Below, piece by piece: positions 1 through 5,689 of a DNA stretch of 5,689 bases. Positions within the stretch are counted from its first letter, which is position 1; each line of letters begins with the position of its first letter. The stretch is from DATDRM01 sp035291705 (lineage in GTDB: Bacteria > Chloroflexota > Anaerolineae > Anaerolineales > UBA4823). The position numbers and the translations under genes are program-made. The notes under the pieces were generated by a model that did not search any database, was not told the DNA's origin, and saw only the letters and a list, made by a program, of their open reading frames with translations. Location: contig DATDRM010000031.1 of NCBI GenBank assembly GCA_035291705.1, positions 1 to 5,689 of the forward strand, written 5' to 3'.

Positions 1-1
1 G

Positions 2-658
2 CTGGAAGTGCCGGCGGTGAATGTGCTCTCCGGGCTGCCGGCGGGATCGCCAGACGATAGCCAGCCAAACTGGGTCACCTGCCCCTGGCCCAACCATTTC
101 ACTGAGATGCTGGACTACCAGTGGAACCAGGTTGGCATCCCTTATTGGCGCCAGGCAAGCAAGTTCGCTGAGGAACACGGCGTGAAGATCGCCGTGGAGA
201 TGCACCCTGGCATGCTCATCTACAATGTGGAGACCCTGCTCAGGATGCGCAACGCCTGCGGCCCGGCCCTGGGCTGCAACTTCGACCCCAGCCACCTGTT
301 CTGGAACGGCGTCGACCCGGTAGCCGCCATCCGCCAACTCGGCGAAGCCATCTTCCACGTGCATGGCAAGGATGTGTCGGTCGACCCATACAACCTGGCG
401 GTGAACGGGTGCAACGATGGCAAGCCCTATGACCAGATCCCCAGGCGGGCGTGGACTTTCCGCAGCATTGGCTATGGCCACGATGCCAAGACCTGGAAGG
501 ACATGCTCAGCGCCCTGCGCCTGGTTGGTTACGATTATGTCATCTCCATTGAACATGAGGACGCCTTGATGTCGGTCGACGAAGGCCTGGCCAAGGCGGT
601 TGCCATGCTGAAAGAAGCTGGAATTTTCGAACCGGCCGACAAGATGTTCTGGGCATAA
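2..658 (+). CDS. Sugar phosphate isomerase/epimerase, TIM barrel (5'-truncated by window edge)
   Basis: This is the C-terminal part of a xylose-isomerase-like TIM-barrel protein (AP endonuclease family 2 fold, COG1082 type). Members isomerise, epimerise or dehydrate sugars, inositols or their phosphates in the cytoplasm using a divalent metal. The frame is open to base 2, so the start lies upstream. Family members are usually about 270-320 residues, so roughly a quarter to a third is missing. Expected metal and substrate ligands are visible: Glu in the VEMHPG strand (codon 197-199), Asp and His in NFDPSHLFW (from 281), His residues in FHVHGKD (356-364), and Glu in SIEHED (551-553). The stop is TAA at 656-658. 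The substrate cannot be told from the sequence. Related folds include IolE, hydroxypyruvate isomerase and the sugar 3-epimerases. The next gene, on the same strand 121 bp on, is a GMC oxidoreductase, so a joint role in sugar or polyol breakdown is possible but unproven. Confidence 0.88.
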   Translation: MEVPAVNVLSGLPAGSPDDSQPNWVTCPWPNHFTEMLDYQWNQVGIPYWRQASKFAEEHGVKIAVEMHPGMLIYNVETLLRMRNACGPALGCNFDPSHLFWNGVDPVAAIRQLGEAIFHVHGKDVSVDPYNLAVNGCNDGKPYDQIPRRAWTFRSIGYGHDAKTWKDMLSALRLVGYDYVISIEHEDALMSVDEGLAKAVAMLKEAGIFEPADKMFWA

Positions 659-768
659 ATTTGCTCGGAAGTGAATGGCTTTTACGCAGGCATCGAGGCT
701 GGGGGGACGAAATGGATTTGCGACGAATTGGAGTATACTCAAGCTGGTGCCTGAGCCAGAGTCTCATC

Positions 769-775
769 AAGGAGG
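769..775 (+). promoter_or_regulatory. Strong Shine-Dalgarno for the GMC oxidoreductase gene
   Basis: AAGGAGG lies 4 bases before the ATG at 780 and is a near-perfect anti-16S match. It fixes the start at 780. An in-frame ATG at 675 would add 35 residues that look like non-coding translation and would put this site inside the gene. It is the only strong ribosome binding site in the window. Confidence 0.8.
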
Positions 776-779
776 AAGC

Positions 780-2477
780 ATGACAACCCAGCTGGCAGAC
801 CAAACCTTCGATTTCGTCGTGATCGGTTCCGGATTTGGCGGCAGCGTGTCGGCCATGCGCCTCACCCAGAAGGGCTACCGCGTCCTGGTGCTGGAACGGG
901 GCAAACGTTTCGGCGATCAGGACTTCCCGCGCACGAATTGGAACATATTCAAGTACCTTTGGGCGCCCGTCCTGCGCTGCTTCGGCATTTTGCAGCTCAG
1001 CCTTTTCCGCGGCTTCTTCGTCTTTCACTCCAGTGGCGTGGGAGGCGGGAGCCTGGTTTACGCCGGCGTGCTCATGGAACCAGACGAACGCTTCTTCGAT
1101 TCCCCTGCCTGGAACCATCTGGCAAATTGGGAGAAAATCCTACGCCCCCACTATGAGACAGCCCGGCGCATGTTGGGCGTGACCAGAAACCCTCGCCTGT
1201 GGCCGGCCGACGATGCCTTGCGAATTGTCGCCGAGGAAGTATGCCGGAGCGATTCATTTCGACCCACCGAGGTGGGAACGTTCTTTAATGAGGAGGAAGG
1301 GGAGGTTCCAGACCCCTATTTCGATGGCGAAGGGCCGCCGCGCGCCGGCTGCATTCACTGCGGCGGTTGCATGGTCGGCTGCCGCTACAACGCCAAGAAC
1401 ACCCTGGACAAGAACTACCTGTATTTTGCCGAAAAATGGGGAGCAGAGGTGCGCGGCGAGGCCTTTGTTCATGATATCCGGCCTCTCCCACAGGGACAGC
1501 CCGACGGGGCTCGTTATGAAGTCGTTTACCGGTCGCCCACCCGCATCTTGTATAATCCTACGCATGTGTTACGAGCTCGCAATGTTATTCTCGCTGCGGG
1601 TGTGTTGGGAACCCTTAAGCTGTTGTTGAAGTGCCGGGAAGAGAATCGATCATTGCCCAAGCTTTCGCCGCGCCTGGGGGAGATCGTGCGTACTAACAGC
1701 GAAGCGTTTTTAGGGGCGTTTACCCTCCGAGAAAAAGTCGATCACTCGAAAGGCCTGGCGATCACATCCATCATTCGAGCGGACAATACCACCCAGGTGG
1801 AACCTGTTCGCTTCTCAGGAGACTCTTCGCTGATCTTCAGGTTAATGGTCGCCCCATTTATTATCACGAGAGGCGGCTTCTTCCGCCGCCTGGGGAGTCT
1901 CCTGCTGGCGATCGTGCGGAACCCGCTGGATTTCATTAACACCAAGTTCATCCCAGGGCTGACCCGGCGTGGCGTCTCGCTGATGGTGATGCAGACGGAA
2001 CAGAATCAAATGCACTTGCGCTTAGGTAGGAGTCTATTCACTCTCTTCCGCCGCGAGCTGGTTGCTGAACACGACCCGGAACATACGGTACCGATCAATA
2101 CCGACCTGGGACATGCTATGGCCCGCAAATTTGCCGCAGAGATCGGCGGCGAACCCTCGTCCACCATTATGGAGACACTGTTCAAGGTGCCAATGACCGC
2201 CCACATGCTGGGAGGATGCGTCTTTGGTCGAGATGAATCCGAAGGGGTGATCAACTTGAATTGCCAGGTTTTCAATTACCCTGGTCTATATGTGGTGGAC
2301 GGCTCGATCATCCCCGCCAACCCGGGCATCAACCCAAGCCTGACGATCACCGCCCTGGCCGAGTACGCCATGAGCAGATTCCCCGCGATGGATGGCCGGA
2401 CGGCCCGCCCACCGCTAGGCGTCTCAATCCCGCTTCATGACCAGCAGGCTTACCCCCTCACTGCGCAGCCGGTCTAA
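780..2477 (+). CDS. GMC family FAD-dependent oxidoreductase, cholesterol oxidase (ChoD)-like
   Basis: This 565-residue flavoprotein oxidises an alcohol group on a substrate such as a sterol, other lipid alcohol or polyol; the actual substrate is unknown. An N-terminal Rossmann motif GSGFGG (residues 16-21) follows a beta strand and is followed by an LVLERGKRF strand ending in the acidic residue that binds FAD ribose. HSSGVGGGSLVYAG (about 83-96) is the second FAD motif. A Cys cluster CIHCGGCMVGC (191-201), followed by RYNAKNTLDKNYL, is characteristic of the ChoD-like branch. The C-terminal GMC signature includes AHMLGGC with the likely catalytic His475, then YPGLYVVDGSIIPANPGINPS with Asn518, aligned by pattern with the His/Asn pair of cholesterol oxidases. 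There is no signal peptide, so the protein is predicted to be cytoplasmic or peripheral. The start is set by the strong site at 769-775. The last 30 or so residues extend past the conserved domain, and the final 17 codons overlap the convergent GNAT gene. Family is confident; calling it a sterol oxidase would be over-reach. Confidence 0.93.
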   Translation: MTTQLADQTFDFVVIGSGFGGSVSAMRLTQKGYRVLVLERGKRFGDQDFPRTNWNIFKYLWAPVLRCFGILQLSLFRGFFVFHSSGVGGGSLVYAGVLMEPDERFFDSPAWNHLANWEKILRPHYETARRMLGVTRNPRLWPADDALRIVAEEVCRSDSFRPTEVGTFFNEEEGEVPDPYFDGEGPPRAGCIHCGGCMVGCRYNAKNTLDKNYLYFAEKWGAEVRGEAFVHDIRPLPQGQPDGARYEVVYRSPTRILYNPTHVLRARNVILAAGVLGTLKLLLKCREENRSLPKLSPRLGEIVRTNSEAFLGAFTLREKVDHSKGLAITSIIRADNTTQVEPVRFSGDSSLIFRLMVAPFIITRGGFFRRLGSLLLAIVRNPLDFINTKFIPGLTRRGVSLMVMQTEQNQMHLRLGRSLFTLFRRELVAEHDPEHTVPINTDLGHAMARKFAAEIGGEPSSTIMETLFKVPMTAHMLGGCVFGRDESEGVINLNCQVFNYPGLYVVDGSIIPANPGINPSLTITALAEYAMSRFPAMDGRTARPPLGVSIPLHDQQAYPLTAQPV

Positions 2478-2861
2478 CACGCCAGCCAGGCGGCTGATGC
2501 GCTGGAAATACTTTGGCATATCAGCCGGCTGGAGGATATGGAAGCCGAACTTTTCATAAAATGGGCCCAATACCGAGCGGCACATCAGGTATAGGTCGCC
2601 CGGGTGCACCGCCAGCAGGTGTTCGATCAGCGCCTGGGCGACGCCGCCTCCCCTCCAGTCCGGGTGGACGACTAGGGAGGCGACCTCGCGCGAGCCGTCG
2701 CGGTGCGGCTTGACCTGCCCGCAGCCGATGACCTCTCCCGCGGGGCTTACCGCTACCATAAACCGCCGCCAGTCCAGCCCGGTGGGGTTAATCTGGCCGA
2801 CATGCACCAACCAGCGGATGGCCTCGGCATCTTCAGCGGTGGCTGGACGAAGGGTGAACAT
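2424..2861 (-). CDS. GNAT family N-acetyltransferase
   Basis: This 145-residue single-domain acetyltransferase of the Gcn5-related family transfers an acetyl group from acetyl-CoA to an amine; the substrate is not identifiable. It opens with FTLRPATAEDAEAI, the usual first strand and helix. Motif A is VVHPDWRGGGVAQALIEHLL (residues 64-83), where R70-G-G-G73-V-A75 fits the R/Q-x-x-G-x-G/A pyrophosphate-binding loop. Motif B is FYEKFGF (101-107). Length is normal for the family. The start is the ATG at 2859-2861; no clear Shine-Dalgarno precedes it, only a run of C residues. It is the last gene of the minus-strand set, 139 bp downstream of gatB across a heptad-repeat tract, so it may be transcribed separately. 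Its 3' end overlaps the convergent GMC gene by 54 bp. The C-terminal strand SEGVSLLVMKRD is encoded inside that overlap and looks like genuine family sequence. Confidence 0.9.
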   Translation of the reverse strand: MFTLRPATAEDAEAIRWLVHVGQINPTGLDWRRFMVAVSPAGEVIGCGQVKPHRDGSREVASLVVHPDWRGGGVAQALIEHLLAVHPGDLYLMCRSVLGPFYEKFGFHILQPADMPKYFQRISRLAGVLDRLRSEGVSLLVMKRD

Positions 2862-2881
2862 GGGGGAATAGAGTGGAGAGC

Positions 2882-2923
2882 GTGGAGAGTAGTAAGTAGT
2901 TCGTAGTCAGTCGAAAGTGGAAA
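2882..2923. repeat. GTAG-type heptad repeat block (six degenerate 7-bp units)
   Basis: Units begin at 2882, 2889, 2896, 2903, 2910 and 2917: GTGGAGA, GTAGTAA, GTAGTTC, GTAGTCA, GTCGAAA and GTGGAAA. All start with GT and have G at position 4, in exact 7-bp register. A further GTGGAGAG copy lies at 2873-2880, out of register by 2 bases. The block is intergenic between gatB and the GNAT gene and directly abuts the ACG-type block. Confidence 0.65.
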
Positions 2924-2926
2924 GAT

Positions 2927-3009
2927 ACGTTTTACGCATCACGCATCACATTTTACGTTCAAGTATTACGCTTTACGTTCTACGCATCACGTTTCACGTC
3001 TCACGCTTT
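2927..3009. repeat. ACG-type heptad repeat block (12 degenerate 7-bp units)
   Basis: Units of consensus ACGYWTY begin at 2927, 2934, 2941, 2948, 2955, then a 6-bp unit at 2962, and 2968, 2975, 2982, 2989, 2996 and 3003. Examples are ACGCATC (three times), ACGTTTT, ACGTTTC and ACGCTTT. One single-base slip at 2962-2967 shifts the register. The right end enters the 3' end of gatB and provides its TGA stop. The units differ from one another, so this looks like an old, diverged tandem array rather than a fresh expansion. It is not a CRISPR array, because there are no spacers. Confidence 0.8.
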
Positions 3010-4458
3010 CGATAGCAGCTGCTCAAGAATTGCCCGCGCCAATTGCGGGTCCGCCTTGCCCTGAGATTTCCTCATCACCTGCCCGACGAACCAACCGATC
3101 AGGGTGACTTTACCACCTTGGTAGGAGGCCACCTGCTCTGGGTTCTCGGCCAACACTCCAGCGCTGATCGCTCGCAGGGCGTCTTCATCGCTGACCCTGG
3201 CCAACCCTTCGGCCTGGACGATTTCCGCCGGCGCCCGGCCGGTACTCTCCACATTTTCCAGTAAGGATTTGCCAGTCGAGATATTGATCGTGCCGGTATC
3301 CACCAGCTTAATGATTTCAGCCAGGTAAGCGGGCACCAGGCGTAGCTCGCCAGCTGAGAGGCCGCGCTCGTTGATCATGCGCAGCACGTCGTTCATCAGC
3401 CAGTTGGAGACGCGCTTAGGGTCATCGCCATAGGCCTGCACCGTGGCTTCAAAATAATCTGACAGGCTGCGTTCGCCGGTCAGGATGTCGGCGTCGTATT
3501 CAGGTAAACCATATTGCCGGGTAAAGCGCGCCCGCCGCTCAAGGGGGAGTTCAGGCAGGCTGGCCAAAATAGCCTCACGCCAGGTAGCATCAATCCGAAC
3601 GGGTAATAGATCGGGCTCATGGAAGTAGCGGTAATCGGCCTCCGTCTCTTTAGAGCGCATCTTACGCAGCAAGCCCGAGCGATGTTCTGCATCGCCGTCT
3701 TCATCCCATTCCAGCGTCCAGGCTTCGATGCGGTTGCCAGCCTCCACCTGGCGGATCTGGCGCTCGATCTCGGTCTGGATGGCATCCCGCACGGACACGA
3801 TGGAATTGACGTTTTTGATCTCGGTCTTGGGGTTCAGGTAATCGGCGCCTTTGGGCCGGATGGAGACGTTGGCGTCGCAGCGCAGGTGGCCTTTCTCCAT
3901 GTCCGCCTCGGAGATATTTAACCAGCGCAGCAACTGGCGCAAACGGATGATATACTGGGCAGCTTCGTCGGCCGAGCGCAGATCGGGGCCAGTGACCATC
4001 TCGACCAGGGGCACACCGCAGCGGTTGAAATCGATCAGGCGCCGGCCATGCTCGTGCTTGGTTTTGCCGGCGTCCTCTTCGATATGCAGCTTATGGATCG
4101 TCACCTGGCGGGTGTAGCCAGCAGGCATGGGCAGGTCGAGGTGACCACCACATGCGAGGGGCAGGTCGTATTGCGAGATCTGGTAACCCTTGGGCAGGTC
4201 TGGGTAGAAGTAGTTTTTACGGTCGAAATAAGACACCGGCTGGACCTCGGCGTGCATGGCGGCCGCCAGCAAGACTGCCTTCTCAACCACCGCCTGGTTG
4301 AGCACCGGCAGCACACCCGGCAAGCCTGTGCACACCGGGCAGATATTGGTGTTGGGCGGGTCGTCCCAGGAATCTGCCTTGCAGGGGCAAAAAATCTTGG
4401 TGGTGGTGTTGAGCTGGATATGGGTCTCGAGACCGATGATGGCTTCGTATTCAGGCAT
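3001..4458 (-). CDS. gatB: Aspartyl/glutamyl-tRNA(Asn/Gln) amidotransferase subunit B
   Basis: GatB is the tRNA-binding kinase subunit of the GatCAB amidotransferase. The complex phosphorylates and amidates Glu-tRNA(Gln) and/or Asp-tRNA(Asn) in the cytoplasm, using ammonia released by GatA. The 485-residue length is normal (about 475-480 typical). Hallmarks in order: YEAIIGLETHIQLNT at the N-terminus; Cys24, Cys26, Cys40 and Cys43 in FCPC and CPVCTGLPGVLPVLN, the metal-binding type cluster; YFYPDLPKGYQISQYDLP; IEEDAGKTKHE; DFNRCGVPLVEMVTGPDLRS; MEKGHLRCDANVSIRP; KTEIKNVNS; EADYRYFHEPDL. The C-terminal YqeY-like tRNA-binding tail contains GWFVGQVMRKSQGKADPQ. A weak AAGGA lies 13 bases upstream of the ATG at 4456-4458. 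The gene follows alkD after 39 bp. gatA and gatC are not in this window, so they must lie elsewhere. The last two codons and the stop lie in the heptad tract. Confidence 0.97.
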   Translation of the reverse strand: MPEYEAIIGLETHIQLNTTTKIFCPCKADSWDDPPNTNICPVCTGLPGVLPVLNQAVVEKAVLLAAAMHAEVQPVSYFDRKNYFYPDLPKGYQISQYDLPLACGGHLDLPMPAGYTRQVTIHKLHIEEDAGKTKHEHGRRLIDFNRCGVPLVEMVTGPDLRSADEAAQYIIRLRQLLRWLNISEADMEKGHLRCDANVSIRPKGADYLNPKTEIKNVNSIVSVRDAIQTEIERQIRQVEAGNRIEAWTLEWDEDGDAEHRSGLLRKMRSKETEADYRYFHEPDLLPVRIDATWREAILASLPELPLERRARFTRQYGLPEYDADILTGERSLSDYFEATVQAYGDDPKRVSNWLMNDVLRMINERGLSAGELRLVPAYLAEIIKLVDTGTINISTGKSLLENVESTGRAPAEIVQAEGLARVSDEDALRAISAGVLAENPEQVASYQGGKVTLIGWFVGQVMRKSQGKADPQLARAILEQLLSKA

Positions 4459-4471
4459 CCGGAATTGCTTG

Positions 4472-4476
4472 TCCTT
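4472..4476 (-). promoter_or_regulatory. Weak, distant Shine-Dalgarno-like site for gatB
   Basis: On the minus strand AAGGA (part of AAAAGGAC) lies 13 bases before the gatB ATG, longer than the usual 5-9. It falls inside the 39-bp alkD-gatB gap. The start itself is supported by the conserved N-terminus rather than by this site. Confidence 0.35.
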
Positions 4477-4497
4477 TTGGCTCTATGTTGTTAGTTC

Positions 4498-5169
4498 TTA
4501 AAACCTACTTTGAATTCTATCATCCGTCAATTCTTTTAATACGTCGTTAGCAATCCAGCGGGCAACCTGCGAGTCGATCTGCTCGATCTCCCGGGCGATT
4601 TCGATCGCACGGGTGTTGAGATGGCGGTTGCGCTTACCGATGTTGCGCAGTGCCCAGCTTACCGCTTTTTTGACGTAATTGCGCCCATCGGTGGCCTGGC
4701 GAATGATGATCGGGAAGAAGGATTCGAACCGCTCATCCCCGGCTCGCTTATCATGTACGGCCAATGCGGCCATCAAGGCGAACCCGGCCCGTTTTATGAA
4801 TTCTGCTTCCCCTCCACTCCACTCAATCGCCTTCTGATAAGCAAACGTTGTCTTGTCGAACAGATTGCTACATACCTGATCGCAAACATCCCAGGAATCG
4901 AAATCGGCGACCCAGCGCTCCATCTGCTTTTCAGTGACTCGATGCGGATCGTCGATAATGCTTGCCAAGATGCGCGCCTCGTGAATACCGGAAGCCCACA
5001 ACTCTTCGGCCAGCTGGTGGTCTTTACCGATCTCCCTGGCCATGGCGCGTAAAGTTGGGATGGAGATGCCCAGGGCCTTGTCCGGGTTGATACCGTAGCG
5101 CGCCATGCCAGCGACGTTGGCAGGATTGGCGAGGGCGTGGAGCTGGGCGAGGATTTGCTGGGCATTCAT
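4498..5169 (-). CDS. DNA alkylation repair enzyme, AlkD family (HEAT-like DNA glycosylase)
   Basis: This 223-residue all-helical protein of the AlkC/AlkD family is close in length to Bacillus cereus AlkD (about 237). AlkD excises N3- and N7-alkylated purines without flipping the base, using stacked HEAT-like helical repeats that cradle DNA. Key residues fit the AlkD active site by pattern: Trp93 and Asp97 in SWDVCD (same W-x3-D spacing as W109/D113 of AlkD), Arg127 in FIKRAGFALM, and Trp172 in VKKAVSWALRNIGK. The motif YGIN.....GIS.P.LR near the N-terminus is also typical. I chose the ATG at 5167-5169, which starts MNAQQILAQL. An in-frame ATG at 5239-5241 would add 24 unlike-family residues and overlap DUF488 by 53 bp. 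There is no good Shine-Dalgarno, so translation may be coupled to DUF488, which ends 19 bp upstream. gatB follows after 39 bp. Confidence 0.92.
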   Translation of the reverse strand: MNAQQILAQLHALANPANVAGMARYGINPDKALGISIPTLRAMAREIGKDHQLAEELWASGIHEARILASIIDDPHRVTEKQMERWVADFDSWDVCDQVCSNLFDKTTFAYQKAIEWSGGEAEFIKRAGFALMAALAVHDKRAGDERFESFFPIIIRQATDGRNYVKKAVSWALRNIGKRNRHLNTRAIEIAREIEQIDSQVARWIANDVLKELTDDRIQSRF

Positions 5170-5188
5170 GTGATGGTGATTGTTCTCT

Positions 5189-5629
5189 TCATATGTGAAC
5201 GATCTCCACGGCAGGCCAGTAAGCAGCCAATCGTTCAGCAACTAGACGGCGATGGCAGTGCTCAGGTGTTGCTTCGCTGCACAGCAGGCAGGAAGCTAAT
5301 GCTTCAAATTCTTCCCTTTTTAGTGTGGTGGGGATTTGGCGTTCATCCATAAGGGTCTCAAAACGCACCGCGTATCGCTGCCAGTCGCCATCGGAGCGGT
5401 AGTCGTTGAGGATTTCCTTGGTTGGGGCTAATTCCGGCATGGGAATGTATTCACAGCCGTCAACAAGCCTGGAAAGAAAAAAAGGCAAATCTTCCTGTTT
5501 GGCGAAACCCGAGAGTTGCCCACCAGGATTCAACCGGATATCGACCAGACGTTTGACCTCATGCTGCCGTAAGAGTTCAAAAAAGGTTTCTGCGCGTTTC
5601 TGAGTAAACCCAATGGTGTAAAGTTTCAT
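5189..5629 (-). CDS. DUF488 domain protein
   Basis: This 146-residue protein belongs to the DUF488 family, whose biochemical function is not established. Family marks are the N-terminal YTIGF strand (residues 4-8), VDIRLNPGGQLSGFAKQEDL (29-48) with the conserved Asp30 and Arg32, and the C-terminal LLCSEATPEHCHRRLVAERL (115-134) with Cys117, Glu119, Cys125, His126 and Arg127. The Cys-Glu...Cys-His-Arg cluster looks like a catalytic or metal-binding site, but that is inference. Length fits the shorter members. The start is the ATG at 5627-5629; TAAGG sits only 1 base upstream, too close to be a good ribosome site. It ends VEIVHI and a TGA at 5189-5191, 19 bp before alkD, so the two are probably co-transcribed. 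The two gene products share no obvious biochemical link other than a possible stress or DNA-repair role for the pair. Confidence 0.9.
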   Translation of the reverse strand: MKLYTIGFTQKRAETFFELLRQHEVKRLVDIRLNPGGQLSGFAKQEDLPFFLSRLVDGCEYIPMPELAPTKEILNDYRSDGDWQRYAVRFETLMDERQIPTTLKREEFEALASCLLCSEATPEHCHRRLVAERLAAYWPAVEIVHI

Positions 5630-5632
5630 GCC

Positions 5633-5689
5633 TTATTTCCCGCTCAATAACGCTGGCTTCCTGCTCCGCCACTCCTTGCCTTCCGTGGC
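5633..5689 (-). CDS. Possible 3' end of an upstream gene (18 codons, cut by window edge)
   Basis: On the minus strand one frame stays open from the window edge to a TAA at 5633-5635, three bases before the DUF488 start. It would encode 18 residues ending PALLSGK. Most of its codons end in G or C, as expected in this genome, and the tight spacing would suit an operon. However, 18 codons are too few to recognise a protein, and a second frame is also open across this stretch. This is a weak call. Confidence 0.25.
   Translation of the reverse strand, partial: ATEGKEWRSRKPALLSGK

Noticed and set aside
734..739. TATACT as a possible -10 box for the GMC gene
   Set aside because: No acceptable -35 lies 16-18 bp upstream; TTGCGA at 718-723 is only 10 bp away. 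There is also no TGn extension. A match to one hexamer alone is not enough.
675..779. N-terminal extension of the GMC protein from an upstream in-frame ATG at 675
   Set aside because: The extra 35 residues resemble no GMC N-terminus, the FAD motif is correctly placed from 780, and a near-perfect Shine-Dalgarno lies directly before 780.
540..1118. 192-codon antisense open frame spanning the isomerase end and the GMC start
   Set aside because: It lies opposite two clearly coding regions, has low-complexity, Arg/Pro-rich content at its end and no recognisable domain. It is a shadow of high-GC coding sequence.
2862..3000. Rho-independent terminator after gatB
   Set aside because: I find no GC-rich stem followed by a T run on either strand; the tract is direct repeats, not inverted ones.
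2882..3009. CRISPR array or integrative element boundary
   Set aside because: Units are contiguous 7-mers with no spacers, no dyad symmetry and no cas or integrase gene nearby.
5170..5241. Longer alkD start 24 codons upstream
   Set aside because: The extension includes residues unlike AlkD N-termini and would overlap the conserved C-terminus of DUF488. The start at 5169 gives a normal family length.
5469..5475. Seven-A run in DUF488 as a phase-variable homopolymer
   Set aside because: Seven bases is short for phase variation, a single run is expected by chance, and the reading frame is intact.

Overview
The window reads as an ordinary chromosomal stretch of a moderately GC-rich bacterium. 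It holds six well-supported genes: two on the plus strand at the left and four on the minus strand at the right, with the two sets meeting tail to tail. No RNA gene, insertion sequence, phage gene or CRISPR array was seen. GatB shows that the organism uses the indirect, transamidation route to Gln-tRNA and/or Asn-tRNA. Short heptameric tracts of the kind found between gatB and the acetyltransferase gene are, from memory, common between genes in Anaerolineae-type Chloroflexi. Cyanobacteria have their own heptamer families. A Chloroflexi assignment is therefore only a guess, and protein similarity searches would settle it.

Left part (1-2477, plus strand): the 3' part of a xylose-isomerase-like TIM-barrel sugar isomerase/epimerase gene is followed after 121 bp by a GMC oxidoreductase of the cholesterol-oxidase (ChoD-like) branch. 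The GMC gene has its own strong ribosome binding site. It carries an internal CX2CX2CX3C cysteine cluster and runs 54 bp into the end of the convergent acetyltransferase gene.

Right part (2424-5689, minus strand, read from right to left): a possible gene end at the window edge, then a DUF488 protein, an AlkD-type DNA alkylation repair glycosylase, GatB, and a GNAT acetyltransferase. DUF488, alkD and gatB are separated by only 19 and 39 bp and look like one transcription unit. The GNAT gene lies 139 bp further on. It is separated from gatB by a tract built almost entirely of 7-bp units of two kinds.

The most unusual structure is this heptad tract (2882-3009). It runs into the 3' end of gatB and supplies that gene's stop codon and last two codons. 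A second small oddity is an 8-codon open frame that bridges DUF488 and alkD with an ATGA overlap at each end. I see no clear sign of a novel multi-gene system. The gene content is mostly housekeeping and general metabolism.
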